Assembly (NCBI GenBank): GCA_902826225.1 | Contig: CADEED010000022.1 | Coordinates: forward strand, 1-42,485 | Source: an uncultured Pseudomonadota bacterium | GTDB lineage: Bacteria; Pseudomonadota; Gammaproteobacteria; Steroidobacterales; Steroidobacteraceae | Reading direction: 5' to 3' | Length of the DNA: 42,485 nt | In this document: piece by piece, positions 1 through 8,277 of the stretch | How positions within the stretch are numbered: position 1 is the first letter of the stretch | Layout: every line of letters starts with the position of its first letter | The notes under the pieces: generated by a model | Databases searched by the model: none | Seen by the model: only the letters and a program-made list of their open reading frames with translations | Told to the model about the DNA's origin: nothing | Position numbers and translations under genes: made by a program

Positions 1-1025
1 AGCCGGGAAAACGCCGGCAGCGAGTCGAGCGCGAGATGCAGCTTCGCCGCCGTGCCGCGCGTGCGGAAATGGCGGACGCGGTGCACGAATCCGGTTTCGA
101 GATGCCGCGCGCCCAGCAACTCGAACAGGGTGCGCTTGGGGTCTGCGTTGCTGACGACGACGTCCGCGGTGAGCGACTCACCACTGGCGAGCACCACGCC
201 CGAGACCCGATCGCCATCGAGCGAAATGCACTTCACGGGCGCGGACAGACGCAGGGTCGCGCCCGCGGCCGTCGCGGCCTTCGCGAATGCGTCGCTGACC
301 GCGCCCATGCCGCCGGCCGGCAGGGACACGCCGCCCGTAGTGCCACTGGCGATGCCGGAGAGCCGGTGCAACAGCGCGAGCACGGAGTTGTTGGCGCGCG
401 GCGAGAGATTGGTGCCGAGCACGGCATCCAGCGCCAACGCACCCTTGAGCGCCGGCGATTCGAACTCCTCTTCGAGTACGTCGAAGATGTTGATGCCGGC
501 GATGCGCATGAATTCGCGCATGTCGTCTCGGCCCAGGCGACGGATGTCCCAACCCAGGAGGGCCGCACCTATCAGGTTGGACCGGTCGCCGCCGAGCAAT
601 CGCGGCGGGATGCGGTTGTGCTGCCTGCCGAGGACGCGCGCGAACTTGAGCATCTTCGCGTGATGCGAGGCCAGCGCAGCGCGATCGGACTCGCTCACGC
701 GGCCGCTCTCCAGCGCGCCGGCGTTCAGCACCAGGTGGTCGTCCGCACGCTGCAGCGCGACGGTCTTGAGATTGTCGCGCGCCGATGTGAGCCCGTGACG
801 CGCGAGGTCCAGCTCCTTCGCGATGCCCGCATCGAGTAGATAGGACAGGTGCGCGCAGGCCGACACCTTGAAGCCCGGCGCGAACTCGCGCGTGACCGCC
901 GCGCCGCCGGCCTGGGCCGCGGCTTCGAGCACGGTGACGCGCTTGCCCGCCTTCGCGAGATACGCCGCGCAGGCGAGACCGTTGTGACCCGCGCCGATGA
1001 TGATGACGCTATGGGTCTCAGTCAT
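1..1025 (-). CDS. Phytoene-dehydrogenase-like FAD oxidoreductase, 3' end outside window
   Basis: The first 341 codons of a flavoprotein; the reading frame is still open at the window edge, so the C-terminal part is missing. It starts with ATG and within about ten residues shows a Rossmann dinucleotide-binding motif, VIIIGAGHNGL, followed by an acidic strand end (VTVLEAA) and a GGAAVT turn, as in CrtI/PYROXD2-like NAD(P)/FAD-dependent oxidoreductases. A later segment VVVSNADPKRTL is also typical of the family. Its start overlaps the stop of the upstream gene by 8 bases, so the two are almost certainly co-translated. The upstream gene is a paralogue with the same layout. The substrate is not predictable; the family includes carotenoid desaturases but also many uncharacterised oxidoreductases, and no other carotenoid gene is present. 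The family call is firm, the substrate unknown. Confidence 0.85.
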   Translation of the reverse strand, partial: MTETHSVIIIGAGHNGLACAAYLAKAGKRVTVLEAAAQAGGAAVTREFAPGFKVSACAHLSYLLDAGIAKELDLARHGLTSARDNLKTVALQRADDHLVLNAGALESGRVSESDRAALASHHAKMLKFARVLGRQHNRIPPRLLGGDRSNLIGAALLGWDIRRLGRDDMREFMRIAGINIFDVLEEEFESPALKGALALDAVLGTNLSPRANNSVLALLHRLSGIASGTTGGVSLPAGGMGAVSDAFAKAATAAGATLRLSAPVKCISLDGDRVSGVVLASGESLTADVVVSNADPKRTLFELLGARHLETGFVHRVRHFRTRGTAAKLHLALDSLPAFSR

Positions 1026-2640
1026 CGCGCCAGCCCTCGGGAACCAGGTTCGGTCGCCGCAGATCGTGCAGGATCTCGCGCGCCGCGTTCGCGCCCGGCG
1101 CCGCCATCACGCCGCCGCCCGGGTGCGTGCCCGAGCCGCACATGTAGAAGCCGCGCGTCGGGCCGCGATACTGCGCGTAGCCCGGGAACGGGCGATTGAA
1201 CAGCATCTGGTCGAGCGACAGATCGCCCTGGAAGATGTTGCCTTCGGTGAGCCCCGTCTCGTTCTCGATGACGTCCGGGGTGCGCGCTTCCACGTGGCGG
1301 ATCAGCGATTTGAAGTTGGGGCTGTAGCGCGCGATCTGGTCGAGCACCGTGTTCTTCCAGGCGTCGCGATCCTCGTCGGTCCACGGACGCCCGTGGATCG
1401 TCGAGGGCACGTACTGCACGAACACGCTCATCCAGTGCTTGCCGGCGGGCGTCATCGTGGGGTCCGTCATCGACGGAATCAGCAGGTCGAGGTATGGCTC
1501 CTTCGACCAGGTGCCGTTCTTCCAGTCGTCGTAGGCGCGCTCGACCTGTGCCAGCGATTCGAGGAAGTGCATGTCTCCGAAGCGCAGCGGGTTGTCCTTG
1601 CCCAGCGCGGGAAAATCCGGGAGACCGTCGAGTGCGATGTTCAGCTTGCCCGACGAGCCGCGGATCTTGAAGTTCTTCGCGCGCTTCACGAACTCGGGTT
1701 TCAGATCCTTGGGATCGAACAGCTTCGTGAAGGTGCGCTTCGGATCCAGGTTCGACACCACGGTTCTAGCGCGGTACTCGTTGCCGTTGGCGCAGGCGAC
1801 TCCGACGACGCGATTGCCGCTGACCAGCACTTGTTTGACGTCCGCGTCGGTGACGATCTCGCCCCCGTAGGCCTTGAACGCGCTGCCCAGCGCCTTCGAC
1901 ACCGCGCCCATGCCGCCGCGCGCGAAGCCCCAGGCGCCGATCGATCCATCGACGTCGCCCATGTAGTGGTGCAGCAGCACGTAGGCGGTGCCCGGCGAAC
2001 AAGGTCCGAGCGCCGTGCCGATGATTCCGCTGCCCGACAGCGCCGCCTTGATGAGATCGGACTCGAAGAACTCGCCCAGATAGTCCGCGATGCTCATCGA
2101 GTAGAAGCGGATCGTGTCGTAGATGACCTGCTCGCCGAGCTTCTTGAACTCCTTCGACAGGAAGATCATCTCTTTGATGTCGCGCGGCCTGAGCGAAGTC
2201 GGATCCGGCGGCGTACGCAGCAGCAACGGCCGGATGAACTTGCACTGGCGCATCACTTCCGTCGAGTACCGGTCGTACGCGTCGCCGTCGTGCGCGTTGT
2301 GTCGCGCGTATTCGCGACGCTTCAGCTCGTGGTCGGCATAACCGCCGAGGATGTCGCCTTTCGAGGTGATGGTGACGCCGCCGCCATAAGGCACCACCTG
2401 CAGACCGTGCCTGGCGAGCTCCAGGTCGCGGAAGATCTCGGGGCGCAGCAGGCTGCAGACGTACGAGCAGTTCGAATAGGTCCAGCCCTTCTCGATTTCC
2501 CGGCTCACGGCCGCGCCGCCGATCCACGAATTCTTCTCGAGCAGCAGCACCTTGAGGCCGGAGCGGGCGAGATACGTGGCGGTGGTCAGGCCATTGTGGC
2601 CGGCACCGACCACGATGGCGTCATAGTTCTTGTCGGGCAC
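1018..2640 (-). CDS. Phytoene-dehydrogenase-like NAD(P)/FAD-dependent oxidoreductase
   Basis: A complete paralogue of the gene downstream, about 540 residues. The N-terminus carries the FAD-binding motif AIVVGAGHNGL, then LLLEKNSWIGGAA, and the middle has VVSNLDPKRTF. The C-terminus has FYMCGSGTHPGGGVMAAPG, the family's second FAD-contact region. I chose the GTG at 2640, which places the Rossmann strand eight residues in, as in the paralogue; a TTG at 2661 is possible, and neither has a strong ribosome site. The frame stays open further upstream, but that stretch lies inside the divergent amidohydrolase gene and reads as non-protein. The likely role is oxidation or desaturation of a hydrophobic or polyene-like substrate in the cytosol or at the membrane, but the substrate is not visible from sequence. 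Confidence 0.87.
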   Translation of the reverse strand: MPDKNYDAIVVGAGHNGLTTATYLARSGLKVLLLEKNSWIGGAAVSREIEKGWTYSNCSYVCSLLRPEIFRDLELARHGLQVVPYGGGVTITSKGDILGGYADHELKRREYARHNAHDGDAYDRYSTEVMRQCKFIRPLLLRTPPDPTSLRPRDIKEMIFLSKEFKKLGEQVIYDTIRFYSMSIADYLGEFFESDLIKAALSGSGIIGTALGPCSPGTAYVLLHHYMGDVDGSIGAWGFARGGMGAVSKALGSAFKAYGGEIVTDADVKQVLVSGNRVVGVACANGNEYRARTVVSNLDPKRTFTKLFDPKDLKPEFVKRAKNFKIRGSSGKLNIALDGLPDFPALGKDNPLRFGDMHFLESLAQVERAYDDWKNGTWSKEPYLDLLIPSMTDPTMTPAGKHWMSVFVQYVPSTIHGRPWTDEDRDAWKNTVLDQIARYSPNFKSLIRHVEARTPDVIENETGLTEGNIFQGDLSLDQMLFNRPFPGYAQYRGPTRGFYMCGSGTHPGGGVMAAPGANAAREILHDLRRPNLVPEGWRDD

Positions 2641-2716
2641 GATGGCTGGATTCTCGCTCAAACACGGCCCACTCGTCGACGATGGTGGGGATGCCGCGCA
2701 TGCTAGGGTTCGCGCC

Positions 2717-4414
2717 ATGAGAACCACCACGATCGCTTTGACCCTGGTTGCCCTGCTCTGCGCCTGCACACGCGAGCCCGCGCATCTGTCGGCCGATCTC
2801 GTCGTGCGCAACGGCGACCTGCGCACGATGTCGGCCACGAATCCGCGCGCGACGGCCCTCGCCGTGCTAGCCGGTTCGATCGCTTACGTCGGCGACGACG
2901 CAGGCGTCGCCGCGTGGATCGGAACCGGCACGAAAGTCATCGACGCGGGCGGCCACACGGTGCTGCCCGGCCTGATCGACAGCCACATCCACGCAGCCGA
3001 AGGCGCCCTCGCTCTCGGGGGCTGCACACTGCACAACGAGGAACTCACCATCGCGCAGGCGGCGGACGCCATCCGGGCCTGCGTCGCCGCCGACAAGACG
3101 TCGACCTGGATCGTCGTCAACGAGGTCAATCCGGCGGGGTTCAAGGCCAGCGCCCAGGAGCTCGACGCCATCGAGAAGCAGCGCGCGCTCTTCTTGTGGG
3201 GCACCGACGGCCATACCGCCTGGGTCAATACCCGCGCCCTCGAACTCGCCGGCATCACGCGCACCACGGCGGATCCCGCCGCCGGGCGGATCGAGCGCGA
3301 CCCGCGGGGCGACGCCACGGGATTTCTCGTCGACGGCGCCACCAGCCTCGCGCTCGACGTGATGGACAAACCTTCGCAGGCCAAGCGCCTCGATGCGCTG
3401 CGCTCGGTATTGCCGAAGCTGCACGCCGTCGGGATCACGAGTTTCCTCGAAGCGAATACGGACGAACCGACGGTCGACGCTTACGCGGAGCTGGCGCGAC
3501 TCGGTCAACTCGACGCGCGCGTCACCATCGCCTTCGAGAGCAGCGCCGAGAACGAGCCCTCGGAGTTCCAACGCCTCGAGGCGCAGCGCGCGAAACTCGC
3601 GGGCAATCCACTGTTCCGCCCCGATTTCATCAAAGTGATGGCCGACGGCGTGATGGAACATCCGACGCAGACCGCCGCGTTGCTCGCGCCTTACAACGAC
3701 GCGAAGGGCAAACCCGGAAAGTCGACCGGCAAGCTGTACCTGGCACCCGCCGACTTGGTCGCGTTCGTCCAGGAAGCGCAGAAGCGCGCTTTCAACGTCC
3801 ACGTCCACGCCATCGGCGACGCGGCAGTCCGTGAAACGCTGGACGCATTCGCCGCCGCGCGCGCCGCCGGCAGCACGCAGCTCCTGAGCATTTCGCACCT
3901 GCAGCTCATCGATCCGGCCGACCTGCCACGATTCGCGGCGCTGCGCGTCCAGCCGTCGTTGCAGTTGCTGTGGGCGCAGCCGGACAACTACAGCATCGAC
4001 GCACTCACGCCGTGGATCGGCGCGGAGCGCATGGGCCGGCAGTACCCGGCGCGGTCATTGATCGCCGCCGGCGCCGACGTGGCCGGCGGCAGCGACTGGG
4101 ACGTGAGCAGCTTCAACCCCTTCGAAGCGATCGCCACGGCGATGTCGCGCAAGAATCCGAAAGAGCCCGAGCGCCCGCCGCTGGTCGCGACGGAAGCGGT
4201 GACGCTCGATCAGATGCTGGCCGCATACACGCTCAACTCGGCGCGAATGATCGGCCGCGATCGCGAGATCGGCTCGCTGGAATCGGGCAAGCAGGCGGAC
4301 TTCATCGTGCTCGACCGAACGTACGACGACGAGACGACGGCCGACGAGGTGCGCGTGACGAGGCCGACGAGCGTGTATTTCGCCGGCCGGGACGTGACGC
4401 CCGCGAGCGACTGA
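2717..4414 (+). CDS. YtcJ-like amidohydrolase, predicted lipoprotein
   Basis: Metal-dependent hydrolase of the amidohydrolase superfamily, YtcJ-like branch, 565 residues. The start at ATG 2717 gives a short hydrophobic signal ending in a possible lipobox (LLCAC, Cys17), so the protein probably sits in the periplasm attached to a membrane. Motifs in order: a beta-sandwich N-terminus (LVVRNGDLRTM), LPGLIDSHIHAAEG with the HxH metal ligands, FIKVMADGVMEH with the lysine position, HVHAIGDAA, ISHLQL, and GSDWDVSSFNPFEAIATAM with the metal-binding Asp. The C-terminus returns to the sandwich (GSLESGKQADFIVLD). All expected metal-ligand motifs are present, so the enzyme should be active; hydrolysis of an amide or carbamate-like bond is inferred from the family. 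It diverges from the flavoprotein pair with only about 76 bases between. Confidence 0.88.
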   Translation: MRTTTIALTLVALLCACTREPAHLSADLVVRNGDLRTMSATNPRATALAVLAGSIAYVGDDAGVAAWIGTGTKVIDAGGHTVLPGLIDSHIHAAEGALALGGCTLHNEELTIAQAADAIRACVAADKTSTWIVVNEVNPAGFKASAQELDAIEKQRALFLWGTDGHTAWVNTRALELAGITRTTADPAAGRIERDPRGDATGFLVDGATSLALDVMDKPSQAKRLDALRSVLPKLHAVGITSFLEANTDEPTVDAYAELARLGQLDARVTIAFESSAENEPSEFQRLEAQRAKLAGNPLFRPDFIKVMADGVMEHPTQTAALLAPYNDAKGKPGKSTGKLYLAPADLVAFVQEAQKRAFNVHVHAIGDAAVRETLDAFAAARAAGSTQLLSISHLQLIDPADLPRFAALRVQPSLQLLWAQPDNYSIDALTPWIGAERMGRQYPARSLIAAGADVAGGSDWDVSSFNPFEAIATAMSRKNPKEPERPPLVATEAVTLDQMLAAYTLNSARMIGRDREIGSLESGKQADFIVLDRTYDDETTADEVRVTRPTSVYFAGRDVTPASD

Positions 4415-4459
4415 GCCACGCCCGACCCGCGTGTTCTGCGCGGGCCGGGACGTGACGCC
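4373..4459 (+). repeat. Imperfect direct duplication of the amidohydrolase 3' end
   Basis: A 29-base segment inside the last codons of the amidohydrolase gene (4373-4401) recurs just after its stop (4431-4459). The final 15 or more bases, including ccgggacgtgacgcc, are identical. Between them is a small CCCGCG/CGCGGG inverted repeat (4426-4431 with 4439-4444) that could form a weak hairpin between the convergent genes. The pattern suggests a small local duplication that lengthened or shortened the gene end. Confidence 0.6.
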
Positions 4460-4467
4460 GCGGTTCC

Positions 4468-4974
4468 TTAGCCGCCTGCCGCGCGCTGCGTGTACGAGAT
4501 GTACGCGGGCAGGGCGATCGCCGACACGATGCCGATGATGAAGATGATCGGCAGCAGCAGACCCAGGATTTTCACGCCGATCGTGTTGGGCGGCGGCGGG
4601 GCTCCGTAGGTGTTCGTGTCTGCGGAGCCGCTCTTGAAGATCCAGATCAGGCCTACGAACGGAATGATCGTGAGCAGCACGGTCCAGCCGTTCCAGTCCA
4701 TGTCGTGGCTGCGCTGTATCGCGGCGAGCACGCAGAACACGATCGTGACGATGTAGACCAGCACCGCGATCATCATTCCCATCGACTGGCCCAGGACCGC
4801 GGCCAGAGCGGCGGCAGCGATGCCGGCCAGCAATGACGCGCCGGTGGTGTAGGCCAGGTAGCGCAGCCGGCCGATGCGGCCGCTGGCCGACCACAGGCGA
4901 ACTTCCTGGAATTCCCGCGCGTCTTCGAGGTCGCGGACGACCGCCCGGGGCGGCGTATACGGATTGCTGGACAT
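4468..4974 (-). CDS. DUF805 family inner-membrane protein
   Basis: A 168-residue membrane protein. The N-terminal 35 residues are soluble (MSSNPYTPPRAVVRD...) and lead into the DUF805 signature GRIGRLRYLAY. Several hydrophobic helices follow: about residues 46-65, 68-88, 101-113 and 133-155. Between them lies QRSHDMDWNGWTVLL, matching the family's conserved R-x-H-D-x-x-x-x-GW segment. I chose ATG 4974 because a GGGAGAGGGAGA ribosome site lies just upstream; the longer frame upstream has no protein character. The function of DUF805 proteins is unknown. This one is monocistronic and faces the amidohydrolase tail to tail. Confidence 0.87.
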   Translation of the reverse strand: MSSNPYTPPRAVVRDLEDAREFQEVRLWSASGRIGRLRYLAYTTGASLLAGIAAAALAAVLGQSMGMMIAVLVYIVTIVFCVLAAIQRSHDMDWNGWTVLLTIIPFVGLIWIFKSGSADTNTYGAPPPPNTIGVKILGLLLPIIFIIGIVSAIALPAYISYTQRAAGG

Positions 4975-5315
4975 GATTCTCCCTCTCCCTTCAACGTTTT
5001 TTGTTCTGCCGCTCGGCAAGAAACCCTGACGGCCTGGCGGTGGGTGAAGCTTAGTGAAAGCCGGACGGTCGCGCGAGCCATGCCAAACGGGGCAGCCGGG
5101 CCTCGCGCGGGCCCGTTCCCCGGTGACACCGGACGACGCACCCGCGATTTCAGGGCCCCGGACGGGCCAATTCGGCTGCCAATGGCAGATTCCCGCGCTC
5201 CGAAGGCCCACATGAAGTACCTTTGCGAGCGCTTTTCATGCGAGCCGCCCAGGTCGCTCCTGCCAAGCGTGGCGGCGCAATCGCGCCGACTATCTACATC
5301 TCCGAGGACTTTCTC
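4975..5315. other. Divergent intergenic region and RRM-gene leader
   Basis: 341 bases without a convincing gene between the DUF805 gene and the RRM gene. It must hold both promoters, but I cannot assign -35/-10 boxes with confidence. A hairpin cggcgc-aatc-gcgccg (5273-5288) lies 27 bases before the RRM start codon, and a small ctgcc-aat-ggcag palindrome lies around 5180. A ccgagga ribosome site at about 5302-5307 precedes the TTG start at 5316. A long structured leader would fit a cold-regulated RNA-binding protein; that is inference. Confidence 0.5.
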
Positions 5316-5612
5316 TTGACCAAACTCTACGTTGGAAATTTGCCCTTCAGTGCCACCGAAGACAGCGTGCGTGAGCTGTTCGCCGCCCACGGCACTGTGG
5401 AAAAAGTCGCTCTGATCAACGATCGCGACACGGGCCAGCCGCGCGGCTTCGGCTTCGTGGAGATGTCGAGCGCGGACGCGCAGCGCGCCATGCAGACCCT
5501 GAACGGCAAGGACTTCGGCGGCCGTCCCCTGAAGGTGAACGAAGCGCAGGACAAGCCCCGCGGCGGTGGCGGCGGTGGCGGTGGTGGTGGCGGCGGCTAC
5601 GGTCGTCGTTGA
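5316..5612 (+). CDS. Small glycine-rich RRM RNA-binding protein
   Basis: 98 residues: one RNA-recognition motif followed by a basic, glycine-rich tail. RNP2 is KLYVGNLPFS at the N-terminus and RNP1 is RGFGFVEM in the middle. The fold ends at GRPLKVNEA, and the tail is a run of about a dozen glycines ending GYGRR. The start is TTG at 5316, chosen because RNP2 begins at residue 3 as in the family and a GAGGA-type site lies at the right distance. Such proteins bind single-stranded RNA and are often cold-induced in cyanobacteria and proteobacteria. The glycine run is encoded by a GGC/GGT repeat that could vary in length by slippage. Its stop overlaps a possible TTG start of the next gene. Confidence 0.92.
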   Translation: MTKLYVGNLPFSATEDSVRELFAAHGTVEKVALINDRDTGQPRGFGFVEMSSADAQRAMQTLNGKDFGGRPLKVNEAQDKPRGGGGGGGGGGGGYGRR

Positions 5613-6013
5613 GCAACCGAAAGATGAAGCTCACGTCTCTCGGCCCGGAAGGTGCCCGCAACATGCTGCGCGAGAAGCAGCGACGGAATCGACTGGCCTC
5701 GAAGGAGCTGCGCGTGCAGTTCCCGCAGTTCGCGACCGTCCGGGTGGACCTCGTCTTCAATGACGCGGCCGCCCAGCCTCCCGCGCCGCAGTCCATCGTG
5801 CTGCATCCGCCGGCGCGCGCGTACTTCGTGTACCCGTGCCCCTACGTGAGCTGCAGCGGCGAGCTCGATCTCGCGGCGAACGTGGATGACATCGCCGAAC
5901 ATGGAAAGACGCGTACGGCCGGGCGGGCCAAGTGCAATGGCGAGCGTCACGGTCGCCAGGGCAAAGGGCCCTGCGACCTGCAGATCGACTATTCGATCGC
6001 CGTGGGCAAGTAG
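5609..6013 (+). CDS. Conserved-looking hypothetical protein with four cysteines
   Basis: 134 residues, not recognised. The N-terminal third is basic (MKLTSLGPEGARNMLREKQR) and resembles a nucleic-acid-binding segment. The rest has beta-strand-like sequence with a CPYVSC pair (CX4C) and two more cysteines (AKCNGER and GPCDLQI), which together could bind a metal. The TTG at 5609 overlaps the RRM stop codon (TTGA), suggesting translational coupling; an ATG at 5624 is an equally possible start. It sits between the RRM gene and another short gene, all on one strand before a strong terminator, so the three are likely one transcript. A link to RNA metabolism is inference from position and basic N-terminus only. 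Confidence 0.68.
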   Translation: MSNRKMKLTSLGPEGARNMLREKQRRNRLASKELRVQFPQFATVRVDLVFNDAAAQPPAPQSIVLHPPARAYFVYPCPYVSCSGELDLAANVDDIAEHGKTRTAGRAKCNGERHGRQGKGPCDLQIDYSIAVGK

Positions 6014-6319
6014 ATGAACCCTGTCTCGCCGATGAATCCCGGTGAACTGGTCTCGGACTACCGCGCCCGGCTGGCCGAGGAGCGCGCGGAGGCGGACGAA
6101 CGTCGCCGGGTTGCGTTGCTCGACCTGTCTTCGATGGCCAATGCGCCGGCCGAGAGGATTCGCGCCTGGGAGCGAACTCACAAGCTCACGTTGCCGCGAG
6201 CCGCGTCCCATCCCGTGCTGACCTCGATCGCCGCGGCAACGCACCTGACTCTCGAGCAGGTGCAGGAAGAACAGCGCCGTCGGCTGTTGCCCGTGTCGTC
6301 GATCCTGCCCAGCGGCTGA
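6014..6319 (+). CDS. Small hypothetical protein
   Basis: 101 residues, highly charged and probably helical (RARLAEERAEADERRRVALLDLSS). Its ATG follows the previous stop codon with no gap, so it is expected to be co-translated. The middle (SSMANAPAERIRAWERTHKLTLP...HPVLTSIAAATHLTLEQVQEE) has the spacing of a helix-turn-helix-like or XRE-like fold seen in small DNA-binding proteins, but no family is recognised with certainty. It is the last gene of the RRM transcript and ends seven bases before the terminator. No membrane segment or signal peptide is visible. Confidence 0.65.
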   Translation: MNPVSPMNPGELVSDYRARLAEERAEADERRRVALLDLSSMANAPAERIRAWERTHKLTLPRAASHPVLTSIAAATHLTLEQVQEEQRRRLLPVSSILPSG

Positions 6320-6325
6320 AACCTC

Positions 6326-6352
6326 CACCCCGGCCTTCCGGGGTGTGTTTTT
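6326..6352 (+). terminator. Rho-independent terminator of the RRM operon
   Basis: A perfect 8-base stem, caccccgg-cctt-ccggggtg (6326-6345), is followed by TGTTTTT. It lies seven bases after the stop of the 101-residue gene and about 75 bases before recQ. This is the clearest intrinsic terminator in the window. Confidence 0.92.
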
Positions 6353-6426
6353 CGGGCAGCGCGTTTCACGCGCTTTTCCTCGAACGAACTCTTGCGCCCA
6401 CGCCGAATCCGCCAACAATCGCGGTC

Positions 6427-8277
6427 ATGAGCGACATCATGAGCCGCGCCACCCAGGTGCTGCGCGAGGTCTGGGGTTACTCCGCGTTTCGCGGGCCCCA
6501 GGCCGAGATCATCGCGCACGTGTCGAACGGGGGAGACGCGCTTGTACTGCTGCCGACCGGCGGCGGCAAATCACTCTGCTACCAGATCCCCGCGCTGGTG
6601 CGCGACGGGATGGGCGTTGTCGTTTCGCCGTTGATCGCGCTCATGCAGGACCAGGTGGCCGCGCTGCGCGAGGCGGGGGTGCGCGCGGAATTCCTGAACT
6701 CGTCGCTGTCCCGGCCTGAACAGCAGCGCGTGGAGAAAGCGGTGCGCGCCGGTTCGGTGGACATCCTGTATGTCGCGCCCGAACGGCTGGTGAAGGATGG
6801 CTGCCTCGAACTGCTGGATGCCGCCACGATCGCGCTGTTCGCCATCGATGAAGCGCATTGTGTCTCGCAGTGGGGTCATGACTTCCGCCCGGAGTACCTG
6901 CGGCTGTCGTTGCTGGCGGATCGATATCCGGACATCCCGCGCATCGCGCTCACCGCGACGGCGGACGCCGCCACGCGCAAGGAGATTCTCGCGCGGCTGA
7001 AGCTGGATTCGGCGCGCGTGTTCATCTCGAGCTTCGATCGCCCCAACATCCGCTATCGCATCGCCGAGCGCGACAACGCGCGCAAGCAACTCCTGCAGTT
7101 CATCCGCGAGGAGCACGCCGGGCACTCCGGCATCGTCTACTGCTTCACGCGCAAGTCCGTGGACGAGACCGCCGGATTCCTGAAGGACTCCGGCATCAAT
7201 GCGCTGCCCTATCACGCGGACAAGCTGCACGAGACGCGCGACGAACATCTGAGCAGGTTCATCCGCGAAGACGCCATCGTCATGGTGGCGACCATCGCGT
7301 TCGGCATGGGCATCGACAAGCCGGACGTGCGCTTCGTCGCGCATCTCGACATGCCGAAGAGCATCGAGGCTTACTACCAGGAGACGGGTCGCGCCGGTCG
7401 CGATGGCCTGCCGGCGGACGCGTGGATGATCTACGGCCTCGCGGATGTCGTGCAGCAACGTCGGCTCATCGACCAGTCGCCGTCGGGCGAGGAACACAGG
7501 CGCGTCGCGGGCGCGAAGCTCGACGCGTTATTGGGGTTCTGCGAGACCGTGGACTGCCGCCGCGTGCGCCTGCTCGACTACTTCGGCGAGTCGAGCGGCG
7601 CCTGCGGAAACTGCGACAACTGCCTGACGCCGCCCGACCTCTGGGACGCGACCGAGGCCGCCCGCAAACTGATGTCCTGCATCTATCGCTGCGAACAGGC
7701 GAGCGGCTTCGGGTTCGGCGCGCTGCAGATCATCGATGTGCTGACGGGACAACGGACGGCGAAGGTGGAACAGTACCGCCACGATCGCGTGAGTACTTTC
7801 GGGATCGGCAAGGAGCTCTCCGCGCTGCAATGGCGCGCGGTCATCCGCCAACTCGTCGCGCTGCGGCTGGTGCGCGTGGATTACGACCGGTTCAACGTCC
7901 TGCGACTCGAGGTGGACGCTCGACATGTCCTGGGCGGCCGCCGGATGCTCCAGCTGCGCAAGCCATCGGAGAAGGTTGCGCGGCCGCGCAGACCCAGGCG
8001 CGACGCGACATCCAACCGGCCGCCTTCCGACACGCTCGGAGGCAGGTCCGGCGATGCCTTCCAGGCGTTGCGCGAATGGCGCAAGGGAGTCGCGCAGGAA
8101 CATGGCGTGCCGGCGTACACCGTGTTCCATGATGCGACGCTGCAGGAGGTCGCGCGGCGGCTCCCCGTCTCGCTCGACGAGCTGCGCGGGATTTCGGGGA
8201 TCGGCGCGACCAAACTGGACCGATACGGCGAGTTGCTGCTGGCAGTGGTCCGCGAAACCGCCGCGAGCACCCGTTGA
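6427..8277 (+). CDS. recQ: ATP-dependent DNA helicase RecQ
   Basis: 616 residues, the normal length for RecQ, a 3'-5' DNA helicase acting in recombination repair and fork rescue. Helicase motif 0 is seen as YSAFRGPQAEII, motif I as LLPTGGGKSLCYQIP (Lys about 48), motif II as DEAHCVSQWGHDFRPEY (Asp141), and motif VI as YYQETGRAGRDG. The RQC zinc cysteines follow (CRRVRLLDYFGE...CGNCDNC, about 374-399), then the winged helix, and an HRDC domain in the last 80 residues (AFQALREWRKGVAQEHGVPAYTVF, split by the length limit here, through ISGIGATKLDRYG). All key motifs are intact. I chose ATG 6427; ATG 6439 is possible. Its stop directly abuts the stop of the AraC gene on the other strand with no bases between. 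Confidence 0.97.
   Translation: MSDIMSRATQVLREVWGYSAFRGPQAEIIAHVSNGGDALVLLPTGGGKSLCYQIPALVRDGMGVVVSPLIALMQDQVAALREAGVRAEFLNSSLSRPEQQRVEKAVRAGSVDILYVAPERLVKDGCLELLDAATIALFAIDEAHCVSQWGHDFRPEYLRLSLLADRYPDIPRIALTATADAATRKEILARLKLDSARVFISSFDRPNIRYRIAERDNARKQLLQFIREEHAGHSGIVYCFTRKSVDETAGFLKDSGINALPYHADKLHETRDEHLSRFIREDAIVMVATIAFGMGIDKPDVRFVAHLDMPKSIEAYYQETGRAGRDGLPADAWMIYGLADVVQQRRLIDQSPSGEEHRRVAGAKLDALLGFCETVDCRRVRLLDYFGESSGACGNCDNCLTPPDLWDATEAARKLMSCIYRCEQASGFGFGALQIIDVLTGQRTAKVEQYRHDRVSTFGIGKELSALQWRAVIRQLVALRLVRVDYDRFNVLRLEVDARHVLGGRRMLQLRKPSEKVARPRRPRRDATSNRPPSDTLGGRSGDAFQALREWRKGVAQEHGVPAYTVFHDATLQEVARRLPVSLDELRGISGIGATKLDRYGELLLAVVRETAASTR

Noticed and set aside
997..2706. Long plus-strand open frame opposite the flavoprotein gene
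   Set aside because: It lies wholly antisense to a gene with clear FAD motifs. GC-rich codons leave antisense frames open by chance; it has no recognisable domain.
5555..5600. Poly-glycine GGC/GGT run as a possible repeat array or CRISPR
   Set aside because: It is the coding sequence of the RRM protein's tail; no spacers and no regular repeat longer than a codon.
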